From contig CAZPMT010000021.1 in NCBI GenBank assembly GCA_964587655.1, positions 1 through 57,923 of the forward strand: a stretch of 57,923 bases of DNA, in the 5' to 3' direction. Origin of the DNA: CAZPMT01 sp964587655. Lineage in GTDB: Bacteria > Hydrogenedentota > Hydrogenedentia > Hydrogenedentales > SLHB01. Made by a program: the position numbers and the translations under genes. The notes below the pieces were generated by a model. That model saw only the letters and a list, made by a program, of their open reading frames with translations, searched no databases and was not told where the DNA came from. How positions within the stretch are numbered: the first letter of the stretch is position 1; each line of letters begins with the position of its first letter. Below, piece by piece: positions 49,359-57,923 of this stretch.

Positions 49359-52316
49359 GTGCACATGAACACTAGAAGCCATCTCAAAATTCCTCCCGGA
49401 GTCGTGGAATTGGCGAAGACCTTGGGATCAACGCCCGACATCGTCATTCCCGCGCAGGCGGGAATCCAGCAAGTGCGCGGGAATGACGATCTGGGTGGCA
49501 CGCATGGGTATTTCCGCAGGGGCGCTGGTCTTGGGATAGCTTCTAGATATCTTGTTCTGCTTCTTACTCTATCCGCAATCGCAGGGAGCGGGGCGGCTTT
49601 CGCCGTGACGCAGCAGGCGCTTTCTGTTGACCCTTCGAAGGGCTGGACACTCAAGTCGCAGGGCGCGTGGCGTCTCCGCTATGACCATCGCGACCTGTTG
49701 GCGATGTGGCGCCCATGGGAGGAAAGCAGCAAGGGCGATTTCGCTTCGGCCTCCCGTACTCTCGAGATCCCGAACGACTGGCAAGGCCCGGTCTTCCTCT
49801 ACTTCTACTGTAGCGATGACTATCACACGGACACGTGGCGTCCGGACGGTTCCTCGCTGACGGCCGAAGGGTTCATCGGTCACCGCGTCAAACAGGTGCT
49901 GATCGACGACCACGTCGTATGGAACGCCGACGTGTCCGACTCAGTCGTGCAGGGCGCTTCTCCTTCTTACCACGTCGAGCTTCCCGTCAAGCCCGGACAG
50001 AAGTGCCTGTTGACCCTGCTCGTCTTCGACATCGTTGACTCGCGTACGGTCACCGACAAGGATTTCTATCAGTCCGCGAACAACGAGAAGAAACGGGAGG
50101 ACGATCCGACCGCGTCCCGCTTCCGGACGCATGTCTATTGGGGCGACCTGTTGCTTGCGAATGCTGAAGCGGACGTCCCGCGCGGCGAGCGTCCTTCGGA
50201 AAAGAAGGTTCGCAACGTCCACACGAATCGCTGGCCCTTGCCCGCATTTGGCGACCCTTGGGAAGGTCCTATCCTGCTCGATGTCTCCGCGCCCGCGGGC
50301 GTGCCGAAACAAGGCTTCCCGCTCGAATCCGGTGTCCCGTTTCACTCAGCGAAACTCAAGGACGTTCAGGAGTGTGCCCTTCGGGGAAAGTACAATACTC
50401 CCGTCGCTTCCCAGAAAACCGTCCTTGGCAAGGGAACCGACGATTCGGTGCAATGGGTCCTTTTCGATTTGCCGGTCACGCCGGAACAGACACAGTTCGA
50501 ACTTTGCATGACGCATGACTGGTCGGGCTTTCCCGGCAGGGTCAACGTGAGGGAGATCGAGAAAGGCATCACCGTTGACGGGGGCATGCTTCAGTTCGAT
50601 GCGAAGTCCGGCGAGATGCTTTCGAATCTGCGGCTGTGGTGGAACCCTAAGGTTGCGTCTTTGGCCCTCGTGCTCCGCTCGAATGAGGAGGAGTATTCCG
50701 GCGCGACGGAGTCGGTGTCGGTCGTCGAGCAAGGGCCTTTTCGCACCACCTTAGAGATCGACGGTCGATTCAGCGCTCTCGATCGCGCCTTGGGCAGCTT
50801 CCGCATATACTGTTCCGCCTACTCGAACCTGCCCTATCTGAAATTCTGGATACGTTTATTCAACGACACGGCGGCGGACCTCCCTGTCTCCGCGCTGAGA
50901 CTCGGCTTCGTGTTGCCCGCGCCTCCGCAGAAGCTCCGCGTCCCGAGTGGCGAGGCAAAGGACGGGTTCGTGCTGTCACAGACGTCCGAGAAGGCGCGCT
51001 ACCTGGACGGTGCGCAAGTGGATCCGAAGGCGCCCGCATTTGTCGCCTGGAGCGACGGCGTTATCGCGGTTCGAGACTTCCGCGAGTTGTACCCGAAGCA
51101 GATGTCCGTCAAAGGCGCGGAGATCATGATTGACCTCGTCGCGGGCGGGAAGACGCCAATCGTTTTCACGCCAGGCGAGGCGAAGAGCCACGAAGTGTGG
51201 CTGGCGCTCGGCGACGTCGATCCCGCACAGTTCGCGGCCACGGTTTCATCGCCGCCGATCCTGCAGAACGCGGCGTATTTCTGCGCCACGGGCGCGTTTG
51301 GTCCCGCGCGCGTGCACGAAGGCGTGCCCGTGCTTCACGATCACATGACAAAGGATTTCGGCAACAAGCAATGGGAGGATTTCGGCCAATCTTTCGGCGT
51401 TCGCGACTTTCCCGATTCGCCGTACCACGGGGGTCTGCCAAAATGGTGCAACAACTACTACGAGCGCATGCTTAACCTGTGGTCCGAATGGATCCTGAGC
51501 GGCGACCGCGCCTGGCACAACCTTGCCATCGACGTCTGCCGTCACATCATGGATGTCGCCGTCATCCACTCCGCGACGCCCAATCATGACTGGCTCGGGG
51601 CCATGCACGGACCTGGCGCTAATCATGTTGAAGGACCCTGGAACCCAAACCTGCGCACGGCAGGGCTCTTCTTCTATCACAAGCTCACCGGCGATCCCGA
51701 TGCGCGTGACGCGTTCATGGGCGTGGCCGATTACTGCATCCGCGCGCACGCCGGAACGGACAGCCCGAGCATTCGCGACCACGCCGGCCCGTTCGACGCC
51801 GTATGCACGGCCTATCAGGAGACCGGCGACGTGAAATACCTGGACGAAGGCGCCGCCCGCGTCGCCGCCGTGTTAAGCCGCATGGACATGCGCCGGGGCG
51901 TCTGGCCCGAAGAGCACGGATCGAAGGTCTACCGCGGCAACGTCCCGTGGATGGCTGCGCAACTCGCGCGCCCGCTGTACCTGTGGTATCGCGCCACCGG
52001 CGACGTTCAAGCCGCACAGGCGCTGGTAGGTTTGGCTGAATCCGTCATCTGCGAGAACACCGACTGGGATAAGCCCGGCGTCGTGTCGGACTACTCCCAC
52101 AACCCCCACTTCGCCGTTACCGGAAGCTACGATCTGCTGATCCTTCCGATGATCTTTGCCGCATACGAACTGACGGAGGATCCGTTCTTCCTCGATGCCG
52201 CGAAGGCCCAATGGGGACGTTGGACTCGAGAAAAGACGTTCGATTCCCCCATGAACTGCTACTGGAACACCCCGTGGCTCGTCTGGTGCCTCAACCACTA
52301 CGGACTGCTTCCCTGA
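49359..52316 (+). CDS. Secreted PL26-like exo-rhamnogalacturonan lyase (YetA/PcRGLX-like)
   Basis: The 985-residue product resembles the three-part PcRGLX/YetA family: a long beta-rich N-terminal region, then a catalytic toroid with NNYYERMLNLWSEW, HDWLGAMHGPGANHVEGPWN and EGAARVAAVLSRMDMRRG. These enzymes cleave rhamnogalacturonan backbones; the assignment rests on pattern recognition without alignment. The hydrophobic signal segment (LGIASRYLVLLLTLSAIAG, then AFA) begins near residue 60. The preceding ~55 residues include an interspersed palindromic repeat (49442-49488), so the native start is uncertain (GTG 49359, ATG 49365 or a GTG at 49473). It precedes a sugar ABC importer. Confidence 0.65.
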   Translation: MHMNTRSHLKIPPGVVELAKTLGSTPDIVIPAQAGIQQVRGNDDLGGTHGYFRRGAGLGIASRYLVLLLTLSAIAGSGAAFAVTQQALSVDPSKGWTLKSQGAWRLRYDHRDLLAMWRPWEESSKGDFASASRTLEIPNDWQGPVFLYFYCSDDYHTDTWRPDGSSLTAEGFIGHRVKQVLIDDHVVWNADVSDSVVQGASPSYHVELPVKPGQKCLLTLLVFDIVDSRTVTDKDFYQSANNEKKREDDPTASRFRTHVYWGDLLLANAEADVPRGERPSEKKVRNVHTNRWPLPAFGDPWEGPILLDVSAPAGVPKQGFPLESGVPFHSAKLKDVQECALRGKYNTPVASQKTVLGKGTDDSVQWVLFDLPVTPEQTQFELCMTHDWSGFPGRVNVREIEKGITVDGGMLQFDAKSGEMLSNLRLWWNPKVASLALVLRSNEEEYSGATESVSVVEQGPFRTTLEIDGRFSALDRALGSFRIYCSAYSNLPYLKFWIRLFNDTAADLPVSALRLGFVLPAPPQKLRVPSGEAKDGFVLSQTSEKARYLDGAQVDPKAPAFVAWSDGVIAVRDFRELYPKQMSVKGAEIMIDLVAGGKTPIVFTPGEAKSHEVWLALGDVDPAQFAATVSSPPILQNAAYFCATGAFGPARVHEGVPVLHDHMTKDFGNKQWEDFGQSFGVRDFPDSPYHGGLPKWCNNYYERMLNLWSEWILSGDRAWHNLAIDVCRHIMDVAVIHSATPNHDWLGAMHGPGANHVEGPWNPNLRTAGLFFYHKLTGDPDARDAFMGVADYCIRAHAGTDSPSIRDHAGPFDAVCTAYQETGDVKYLDEGAARVAAVLSRMDMRRGVWPEEHGSKVYRGNVPWMAAQLARPLYLWYRATGDVQAAQALVGLAESVICENTDWDKPGVVSDYSHNPHFAVTGSYDLLILPMIFAAYELTEDPFFLDAAKAQWGRWTREKTFDSPMNCYWNTPWLVWCLNHYGLLP
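49442..49488. repeat. Palindromic interspersed repeat plus inverted partial copy inside a coding start
   Basis: A full copy (49442-49469) of the ATTCCCGC...GCGGGAAT family is followed three bases later by a truncated inverted copy (49473-49488). It is translated as VIPAQAGIQ and RGND in the N-terminal extension of the secreted enzyme. Confidence 0.8.
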
Positions 52317-52449
52317 CGCGTGGTCCATCGCTGGCACAAGTTTCCAGCGAGCCGTTCGGCTAGACTTGCCCGATCCTTATTTCGCATAATAGTCGCGAGT
52401 CTCCGGATGTGGCGCCATCCTGTTCCCCCGTTGTGGAGTGTGTATTTGC

Positions 52450-53841
52450 GTGAAAGCCTTCTGGATATGGTCCCTTGTTGTGGCGGGCGGCGTTTTGCTT
52501 TATGCCGCGCTGTGGCCGCGCGAGGCCACGACGCCCGCCGAGCGCAAGGCCCTCGAAGAGGGCCGCACCGTCATCATCTACTGGGATCGGCATTCGGGCC
52601 ACGAGCACGAGGCGCGGCGCGGGCTCATCGATGAGTTCAACCGTTCCCAGAGCAAGGTATACGTCCGCGCGTTGTCTATTGGCTTCAACGCGAGCATGGA
52701 GAAGCTGCTCACCTCGATCGCCGGCGGTACGCCGCCTGACGTTTGCGGTCTCGACGGTGCGATCCTGTCTCAACTCGTGACGCAAGGGTGCTTCACGCCG
52801 CTGGAGGACTTTATCGAGACCGTCCCGTTTCTGCACAAGGAGAATTTCTATCCCTATTGTTGGAACATGGTAGCGTTTGACGGCCACGTCTGGGGCATTC
52901 CGACGACCACGGACACATTTTGCCTGCTCTGGAACAAGCAGGCTTTTCGCAAAGCCGGACTTGATCCGGAGCGGCCTCCCCGGAGCATCAAGGAACTTGA
53001 GGAGTACGCCGCCAAACTCACCATTCAGTCCGAGCGCGGCATCGAGCAGATAGGCTTTCTTCCGTGGCAACCGTGGGACATGACCACGATGTGGGGGCTC
53101 TTCTTCGGCGCCCAATGGTACGATCCGAAGACGGGTCTTGTAACATGCGGGGACGATCCCAATGTCATCCGCATGCTCGAGTGGCAGCGTAGTTTCGCGA
53201 TCGATCCGAATGGCGGCCCGCGGACGCAGTATGCGCTGGACCCCGAGAAGATACAGTCCTTCCAGCAGGGCTTCGGCTCTTACATGAGCGCGAATAATCC
53301 GTTTTACTCCGGTAAGATCGCCATGATTGCCGAGGGGGAATGGCAGGTGACGTTCGTCCCGAAGTTCGCCCCGGATCTTGATTGGGGTGTTGCGCCTCTG
53401 CCTGTGCCGGAAGGCGTCGAGCCGATGGCCTACGGCGGCGGACTTGTCGCGGACTGCATTCCCAGAGGCTGCAAGAATCTCGATGCCGCCCTGGAGTATC
53501 TCAAGTGGTTCAATTCGCCGCGTCCCAACGGAGGCACATCGCCCGCGAGCGACTACAATTACGCCATCCATAACGTATGCCCGCGGCCCGCGGAAGCGCA
53601 ACAGGACCGTTTCGTGAGCGATCCCAAGTTCCGGGTCTTTGTCGACGTGCTCAGCGAGCGGCGCGTCGCCATGCTCCCTATAATGCCTCTTCCACAGTTC
53701 TTTGGGGACGAGATGGATCGGCAGCGGGAGCGTGTGGTGTTCTACAAGACCACGCCCGAGCAAGCCGCGCGAGAGCTCGCGGAGAAGGTCAATGGGGAAC
53801 TGAAACGCGCGCGCCTGTTCGGCGTGAGGAGCGCGCCATGA
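52450..53841 (+). CDS. Family 1 extracellular sugar-binding protein of an ABC importer
   Basis: The 463-residue product begins with one hydrophobic helix (FWIWSLVVAGGVLLYAALW) with no clear cleavage site, so it may stay membrane-anchored. A type 1 solute-binding fold follows: TVIIYWDRHSG, the LLTSIAGGTPPDV hinge region and WGIPTTTDTFCLLWNKQAF. It captures an oligosaccharide for the two permeases encoded next. I chose the GTG at 52450; GTG at 52438 would add four residues. It overlaps the first permease by 4 bp (ATGA). Confidence 0.88.
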   Translation: MKAFWIWSLVVAGGVLLYAALWPREATTPAERKALEEGRTVIIYWDRHSGHEHEARRGLIDEFNRSQSKVYVRALSIGFNASMEKLLTSIAGGTPPDVCGLDGAILSQLVTQGCFTPLEDFIETVPFLHKENFYPYCWNMVAFDGHVWGIPTTTDTFCLLWNKQAFRKAGLDPERPPRSIKELEEYAAKLTIQSERGIEQIGFLPWQPWDMTTMWGLFFGAQWYDPKTGLVTCGDDPNVIRMLEWQRSFAIDPNGGPRTQYALDPEKIQSFQQGFGSYMSANNPFYSGKIAMIAEGEWQVTFVPKFAPDLDWGVAPLPVPEGVEPMAYGGGLVADCIPRGCKNLDAALEYLKWFNSPRPNGGTSPASDYNYAIHNVCPRPAEAQQDRFVSDPKFRVFVDVLSERRVAMLPIMPLPQFFGDEMDRQRERVVFYKTTPEQAARELAEKVNGELKRARLFGVRSAP

Positions 53842-54731
53842 CGCGCACTGACCGGCGAAACCTGCGGAACGGGCTGCTCTTCGCCGCGCCTTATATCATT
53901 GGGTTTCTCGCCTTCACTCTGTACCCGCTGATCGCGAGCATCTACTACAGCATGTGCCAGTACAACGTGATCAAGCCGCCCGTGTTCATCGGCATCGAGA
54001 ATTTCCGCACCCTTTTCTTCGAGGACCGGCTCTTCTGGAAATCGCTCTACAACACCCTCTTCTTCACGGTCTTCTCGGTTCCCCTGGGTCTGTGTTTTAG
54101 TATCGGCCTTGCCCTCATGCTCAACCAGAAGGTCCGCGCAATGTCCGTATACCGGACCGTTTTCTTCCTGCCCACCATTGTTCCCATCGTCGCGTCGGCC
54201 ATGTTGTGGCTGTGGGTGCTGAATCCCGAAAGCGGCCTCATTAACGGCATCATCCGCCAGTTCTTCGGCGTGGACGGGCCCGGCTGGATCGCAAACGAAA
54301 AATGGTCCAAACCTTCGCTGATTCTCATGAGCCTGTGGGGCGTCGGCGGCGCCATGGTAATCTTTCTGGCAGGCCTGGCCGAGGTGCCGCAATCGCTGTA
54401 CGAAGTGGCCGACATCGACGGCGCGGGACGCTGGGCCAAGTTCCGCCACGTCACGCTCCCGATGCTCACGCCGACGATCCTGTTCAATCTAGTCATGGGC
54501 CTGATCGGAGCGTTTCAGTATTTCACGCAGGTGTACGTGATGACCGGCGGGCGCGGCGGGCCCGTCGACAGCACCTTGCTCTACCCGCTCTACCTCTACC
54601 GCAACTCGTTTTACTACCTCCGCATGGGATACGCCTCCGCCATGGCCTGGCTGCTGTTCGTTGTCATCCTCGCCGCGACCCTTCTTGTGCTGGCCAGTTC
54701 AAAGAGGTGGGTACACTACCATGGCGAATAG
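53838..54731 (+). CDS. Sugar ABC transporter permease (MalF-type)
   Basis: The 297-residue product has six hydrophobic segments and the permease-ATPase coupling loop EVADIDGAGRWAKFRHVTLPML, the EAA motif of carbohydrate importers. It forms the channel with the second permease. Overlaps the binding-protein gene by 4 bp and the next permease by 11 bp. An ATP-binding gene is absent here, so an MsmX/UgpC-like shared ATPase elsewhere is needed (family knowledge). Confidence 0.93.
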   Translation: MTRTDRRNLRNGLLFAAPYIIGFLAFTLYPLIASIYYSMCQYNVIKPPVFIGIENFRTLFFEDRLFWKSLYNTLFFTVFSVPLGLCFSIGLALMLNQKVRAMSVYRTVFFLPTIVPIVASAMLWLWVLNPESGLINGIIRQFFGVDGPGWIANEKWSKPSLILMSLWGVGGAMVIFLAGLAEVPQSLYEVADIDGAGRWAKFRHVTLPMLTPTILFNLVMGLIGAFQYFTQVYVMTGGRGGPVDSTLLYPLYLYRNSFYYLRMGYASAMAWLLFVVILAATLLVLASSKRWVHYHGE

Positions 54732-55713
54732 GATGCGAATTCGCTGGAAAGCCCACGCGGTGCTTATCCTCGCCTCTCTGCTCTTCATCGCGCCATTCGC
54801 GTGGATGCTGTCCACGTCGCTGAAGCACGAGTCGGGCATCTTTCCGAAGCCCGGCAAGCCGCCTCAATGGATTCCCGTCACGGAGATGCGTGATGAAGCG
54901 GGACGCCGCCTCGTGACTTGCGACGGCAAAGAGGGGGTCGATCTTGGACGCGACGAACAGGGAAAACACACTATCCAGATCGCGGGCGAAACGCTCTCGC
55001 TGTGGTCCGAGGACTTCGATGTGCGGCAACGGATCGGCCTCCACTGGGGGAATTACGCGGACGCGTTCAGGAGAATGGATTTCCTGCTCAACCTGCGCAA
55101 CACGCTGTTCATCTGCGTGTCGTGCGTGATCGGCGTCGTCCTGTCATGCTCGCTTGTCGCATACAGCTTTGCGCGCATCCCATGGCCCGGTCGCGACGCC
55201 GCTTTCGTCCTCGTGCTCGCCACCATGATGCTTCCATACCAGGTCACCATCATCCCGCTCTTTGCCGTGTACAGCAAGCTGGGCTGGGTCGGCACGTTCA
55301 AGCCGCTGATCGTATGGTCCTTTTTCGGAGTCCCGTTCTACATCTTTCTGCTTCGCCAGTTCTTCATGGGCATCCCGCAGGACCTGAGCGCCGCCGCGCG
55401 GATCGACGGCTGCAATGAACTGGGCATCTTCTGGCGCATCATCCTGCCGCTTGCGAAGCCCGCCCTGGCGACCACCGCCTTGTTCACGTTTCTGTTCGAG
55501 TGGGGCGACTTCCTGTATCCGCTCGTATACCTTCAGGACGACCGGCAATACACGCTGGCAGTCGCACTCCAGCAGTTTCAGAGTGCGCACGAAAGCATGT
55601 GGGGACCGCTGATGGCCATGTCGACCGTGATCACGCTCCCCATAGTCATTGTCTTCTTTCTTACACAGAAGACCTTCATTCAAGGCATCACGCTGACGGG
55701 TCTAAAAGGATGA
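54721..55713 (+). CDS. Sugar ABC transporter permease (MalG-type) with enlarged periplasmic loop
   Basis: The 330-residue product has the MalG-type helices and EAA loop (SAAARIDGCNELGIFWRIILPLAKP). Between helix 1 and the usual NYADAF segment lies a ~70-residue insertion (FPKPGKPPQWIPVTEM to SLWSEDFDVRQR) that is rich in charged and beta-prone residues and absent from ordinary MalG proteins. It may touch the binding protein. ATG at 54721 with GAGGTGGG upstream; overlaps the first permease by 11 bp. Confidence 0.92.
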   Translation: MANRMRIRWKAHAVLILASLLFIAPFAWMLSTSLKHESGIFPKPGKPPQWIPVTEMRDEAGRRLVTCDGKEGVDLGRDEQGKHTIQIAGETLSLWSEDFDVRQRIGLHWGNYADAFRRMDFLLNLRNTLFICVSCVIGVVLSCSLVAYSFARIPWPGRDAAFVLVLATMMLPYQVTIIPLFAVYSKLGWVGTFKPLIVWSFFGVPFYIFLLRQFFMGIPQDLSAAARIDGCNELGIFWRIILPLAKPALATTALFTFLFEWGDFLYPLVYLQDDRQYTLAVALQQFQSAHESMWGPLMAMSTVITLPIVIVFFLTQKTFIQGITLTGLKG

Positions 55714-55738
55714 GAAGGAAAGGGGCCTCGGTCATCTC

Positions 55739-56524
55739 ATGAATGAAACCGCCTTTATTGAGCGAGTATTGAAAGCAACGGCCATCCTCGTGAGAGAGAA
55801 ATACGCCGCGCGCGAGAACATCAAGGTGACTTCGAAGAGCGAGGCCAACGATCTTCTCACCGAGGTCGACCTTGCCGTACAGGAATACGCCGTAGAACAG
55901 ATCGCGCAGCATTTTCCGGAAGACTGCATCGCCGCCGAGGAAGGGGATTTCGCCCACCTCCCCGCTGATCAAAACTGCCGCTGCTGGGTGATTGATCCCA
56001 TCGACGGAACGCAGAACTTCGTCCGGGGCCTGTTCCCGGCCTTCGGCATCTCGATCTCTCTGGCCGTCGGCGGCGTGCCCGTGGCGGGAGGCGTGGCCTT
56101 GCCCATCTCCAGCGACGTCTTTCTCGCGGAGCGGGGCGCAGGCGCGTTCCGGAACGGGCGTCCGCTGAAAGTTACGGACGTTCCCGAAGTGGGACTCGCC
56201 CGCATCGAGGTCGATTTTTCAGGCCGCAGCGAACGCGAAGAGACGTTGAGACGCGCGAGTAAGGTGCTGACCACCGCCGGCCAGATCCGCTGCAACTGCT
56301 CCACCGTTGTCGCGCTGTGCTCGATTGCCTCCGGCGACATGGAGGGATTCATCCACGTCGCCCTCAACCCCTGGGATTATGCCGCGGGCCAAGTCATCGT
56401 CGAGGAAGCGGGCGGCGTCGCGACGCGCCTCGACGGAAGCCCCCTGCGACTCTTCGACGGCCGGCGCGGCGTCCTCGTGACGAACGGGCACATCCATCAG
56501 GAGGTCATGTCGCTACTCGAATAA
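55739..56524 (+). CDS. Inositol monophosphatase family protein
   Basis: The 261-residue product has the family metal motifs: DLLTEVDLAVQEY, the glutamate pair in AAEEGD, WVIDPIDGTQNF and NPWDYAAGQVIVEEAGG. It would dephosphorylate inositol phosphate, a sugar phosphate or PAP in the cytoplasm. It follows the permease gene by 25 bp, so it probably acts on the imported sugar or its phosphorylated product (inference). Confidence 0.92.
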   Translation: MNETAFIERVLKATAILVREKYAARENIKVTSKSEANDLLTEVDLAVQEYAVEQIAQHFPEDCIAAEEGDFAHLPADQNCRCWVIDPIDGTQNFVRGLFPAFGISISLAVGGVPVAGGVALPISSDVFLAERGAGAFRNGRPLKVTDVPEVGLARIEVDFSGRSEREETLRRASKVLTTAGQIRCNCSTVVALCSIASGDMEGFIHVALNPWDYAAGQVIVEEAGGVATRLDGSPLRLFDGRRGVLVTNGHIHQEVMSLLE

Positions 56525-56536
56525 GAGAAGGAGGCC

Positions 56537-56590
56537 GTAGGCTGAAGGTTGTAAGCTGTGAGAAGCTCCTTCCTACAGCCTTCAGCCTAC
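56537..56590. repeat. Hairpin-forming interspersed repeat (CCTACAG type)
   Basis: Arms 56537-56553 and 56574-56590 pair over 17 bp with one G-T wobble around a 20-bp loop. Further CCTACAG units follow, a style of intergenic repeat common in such genomes. It separates the phosphatase from the hydrolase gene. No U-run follows, so terminator function is uncertain. Confidence 0.7.
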
Positions 56591-56622
56591 AGCCTACAGC
56601 CTATAACACGGAGGGCTACTCA

Positions 56623-57555
56623 TTGCCGCACGCTATCAGATTCCGGATCGCTGCTATCGGCGCCATCACGCTATGTTCGCTTCTTGCCTTGGCGGGCGAG
56701 GGTGAGGCGTACTCGCGCATCAGCAAGGAAGGATTCGATGCGCGTCTGGCGTTTTTCGCTTACGACGTGAATGTTCCTCTCGAGGCGCGAGTCGTGCGGG
56801 ACTGGGACAAGGACGATACGCTGCGTCAGAAGATCGTCTTCCGCGGCGCGCAAGGATTCCTCGTGCCCGGCTACATCGAGTTTCCGAAGAAAGGGCAGAA
56901 GCCTTATCCGCTGATTCTCCTGTTGCACGGCTGGTCAGGGAGCAAAGAGAGTTGGTACGAAGATGGAAACATAATGAGCGGGGGAGAGATGCGCAAGGCG
57001 CTTCTCGAGGCTGGCTACGCGGTTCTCGCGCTGGACGCCGCAACGCATGGAGAACGAAGCAACGAGATTGACTATATGCACGTGAACGCGTTCGACGATC
57101 CCAAGGCGCCGCCCCGCCGCAATTACTTCACGTTCCCGGAGATCACTGTCCAGACGGTCAAGGACTACCGGCGGGCGCTGGACTATATGGCGCAACGGGA
57201 AGAAATCGATATGAATCGCGTGGGGCTTGTGGGTTACAGCATGGGCGGCATGGATTCCTTCTTCCTCTTGTCGGTCGAACCTCGCATGAAGATGGCTGTC
57301 GCTTGCGTCCCACCGCTGGCGAGTGAAGGCTACGGCGCCACCACGCCGATCGATTACACCTGGGGGATCGGTTCAAAGCCGTTTCTCATGCTCATGGGGC
57401 GGAAGGATGATATGTACGATCAGGCCAAGGTGGATGCCTCATACCGCAAGTACATCGAGGGCCCCAACACGAAGCTAATCTGGTACGATCAGGGGCACAA
57501 GCTGACGCCCATCTATGTGCCGGATGCGCTGTCCTGGGTTAAGGGACACGTGTGA
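56623..57555 (+). CDS. Exported alpha/beta hydrolase
   Basis: The 310-residue product has a signal peptide (hydrophobic run to about LALAGEGEA) and an alpha/beta-hydrolase fold: oxyanion-side LLLHGWSGSKES, nucleophile elbow GYSMGG and the late histidine in DQGHKLTP, as in dienelactone-hydrolase and acetyl-xylan-esterase-like enzymes. GGAGGG lies seven bases before the TTG start at 56623. It may deacylate polysaccharide side chains alongside the secreted lyase (inference). Confidence 0.85.
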   Translation: MPHAIRFRIAAIGAITLCSLLALAGEGEAYSRISKEGFDARLAFFAYDVNVPLEARVVRDWDKDDTLRQKIVFRGAQGFLVPGYIEFPKKGQKPYPLILLLHGWSGSKESWYEDGNIMSGGEMRKALLEAGYAVLALDAATHGERSNEIDYMHVNAFDDPKAPPRRNYFTFPEITVQTVKDYRRALDYMAQREEIDMNRVGLVGYSMGGMDSFFLLSVEPRMKMAVACVPPLASEGYGATTPIDYTWGIGSKPFLMLMGRKDDMYDQAKVDASYRKYIEGPNTKLIWYDQGHKLTPIYVPDALSWVKGHV

Positions 57556-57625
57556 AAATGTATCCTCATTTGCGTTGCGATGTACTACTGAACCCGGCAT
57601 TTTCCGATATACCGACATCGCAGGT

Positions 57626-57647
57626 ACAAGGGGTTGCATCCCCTTGT
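57626..57647. terminator. Hairpin between convergent genes
   Basis: ACAAGGGG and CCCCTTGT pair over 8 bp around TTGCAT between the converging hydrolase and glycosidase genes. It could act as a bidirectional transcription end, but no U-run is present on either side, so the call is weak. Confidence 0.35.
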
Positions 57648-57683
57648 CCAAGATCGATCATCGCCTGTTAGGCGGTGGAGCGT

Positions 57684-57923
57684 TCACTTCTGCTTGAGCG
57701 TGGCGCAGCCGAATACGCCGCCCGCCATGGTTCCGTGTATGCCGCGGAACGAGACCGTCACGCGAGCCTTGCCGTTTGTCAACTCAGCGGGAATGGGGTA
57801 GGCCACGTCCACCGTCTTGCCGGGATGATCGGGGTGAAGCGTCTGCGTGGCCAGCAGCTTCCCGTCCACTAGCCCGGACTTCTCACACCTACGGTAAGCG
57901 ATGTCGTGTTGCCTCGTTTGGGG
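57684..57923 (-). CDS. C-terminal part of a likely DUF1680/GH127 glycosidase (partial)
   Basis: The minus strand encodes the end of a protein (DGKLLATQTLHPDHPGK, DVAYPIPAELTNGKARVTV, TMAGGVFGCATL) that resembles the C-terminal beta domain of DUF1680 beta-L-arabinofuranosidase-like enzymes. The frame stays open to the window edge, but the first ~18 residues (PQTRQHDIAYRRC...) fit the family poorly, so a frameshift near 57870 is possible. Confidence 0.5.
   Translation of the reverse strand, partial: PQTRQHDIAYRRCEKSGLVDGKLLATQTLHPDHPGKTVDVAYPIPAELTNGKARVTVSFRGIHGTMAGGVFGCATLKQK

Noticed and set aside
57626..57647. Confident Rho-independent terminator
   Set aside because: An 8-bp hairpin is present but there is no run of T on either strand after it.

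Overview
The window looks like a chromosomal stretch from a high-G+C (roughly 60%), free-living, Gram-negative-type bacterium. Repeated Gfo/Idh/MocA oxidoreductases, a lipoprotein of the sulfatase fold, a bactofilin, a pectin-lyase-like secreted enzyme and the DisA/RadA pair suggest Hydrogenedentota, Planctomycetota or a relative. That placement is inference; there is no rRNA or other marker here, and I found no tRNA gene.

Layout. 0.05-2 kb: a lower-G+C SIR2-like gene, probably anti-phage. 2.2-2.7 kb: a small GIY-YIG nuclease gene bracketed by palindromic interspersed repeats. 2.8-6.4 kb (minus): a tightly packed operon of a MinD/ParA ATPase, a bactofilin, a membrane zinc peptidase and an exported FlgT-like protein. 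6.5-9.5 kb: an orphan MNT nucleotidyltransferase, a glycosyltransferase, an exported Gfo/Idh/MocA protein and a Gfo/Idh/MocA remnant. 9.5-12.4 kb: a zinc-import operon (znuA-znuC-znuB) led by a small ribbon-helix-helix regulator with a zinc-binding tail, whose promoter carries a perfect palindrome. 12.4-17.2 kb (minus): a sulfatase-fold lipoprotein, a D-2-hydroxyacid dehydrogenase and 6-phosphogluconate dehydrogenase.

17.36-26.72 kb is a candidate integrated mobile element of about 9.4 kb. It is bounded by a 12-bp direct repeat, and the right copy forms the 3' end of a DUF1232 gene. It carries a primase-polymerase/ATPase, an ERCC4-type nuclease, a terminase large subunit, a second terminase-nuclease-like protein lacking catalytic residues, an excisionase-like HTH protein and a tyrosine integrase. 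No capsid, portal or tail genes are present, so a phage-satellite lifestyle is the best guess. Between the HTH gene and the integrase lie about 430 bp of non-coding DNA. This holds two 29-bp direct repeats 61 bp apart, two hairpins with complementary loops, a consensus promoter, and an integrase leader predicted to fold into a pseudoknot. It is the most unusual part of the window.

26.7-29.6 kb: DUF1232 protein, a CPBP-family membrane protein without its catalytic residues, and a TMTC-like membrane glycosyltransferase. 29.9-33.2 kb: radA, disA and a PyrK-like flavin/iron-sulfur reductase. 33.3-35.5 kb: a penicillin-acylase-family enzyme. 35.5-37.2 kb: a type II restriction-modification pair with an XhoI/PaeR7I-like endonuclease. 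37.3-40.3 kb: Gfo/Idh/MocA oxidoreductase, repeats and a membrane-anchored PHP protein. 40.4-44.4 kb: metallophosphoesterase, hisB-hisH, a two-domain UspA and an HDOD protein in a compact run. 44.4-48 kb: two glycosyltransferases and a methyltransferase, probably cell-surface glycan synthesis. 48-57.9 kb: Gfo/Idh/MocA protein, a small basic-tailed protein, a secreted rhamnogalacturonan-lyase-like enzyme, a sugar ABC importer (binding protein plus two permeases, no ATPase), an inositol-phosphatase-family enzyme, an exported alpha/beta hydrolase and the tail of a likely DUF1680/GH127 glycosidase. Together these suggest plant or algal polysaccharide use.
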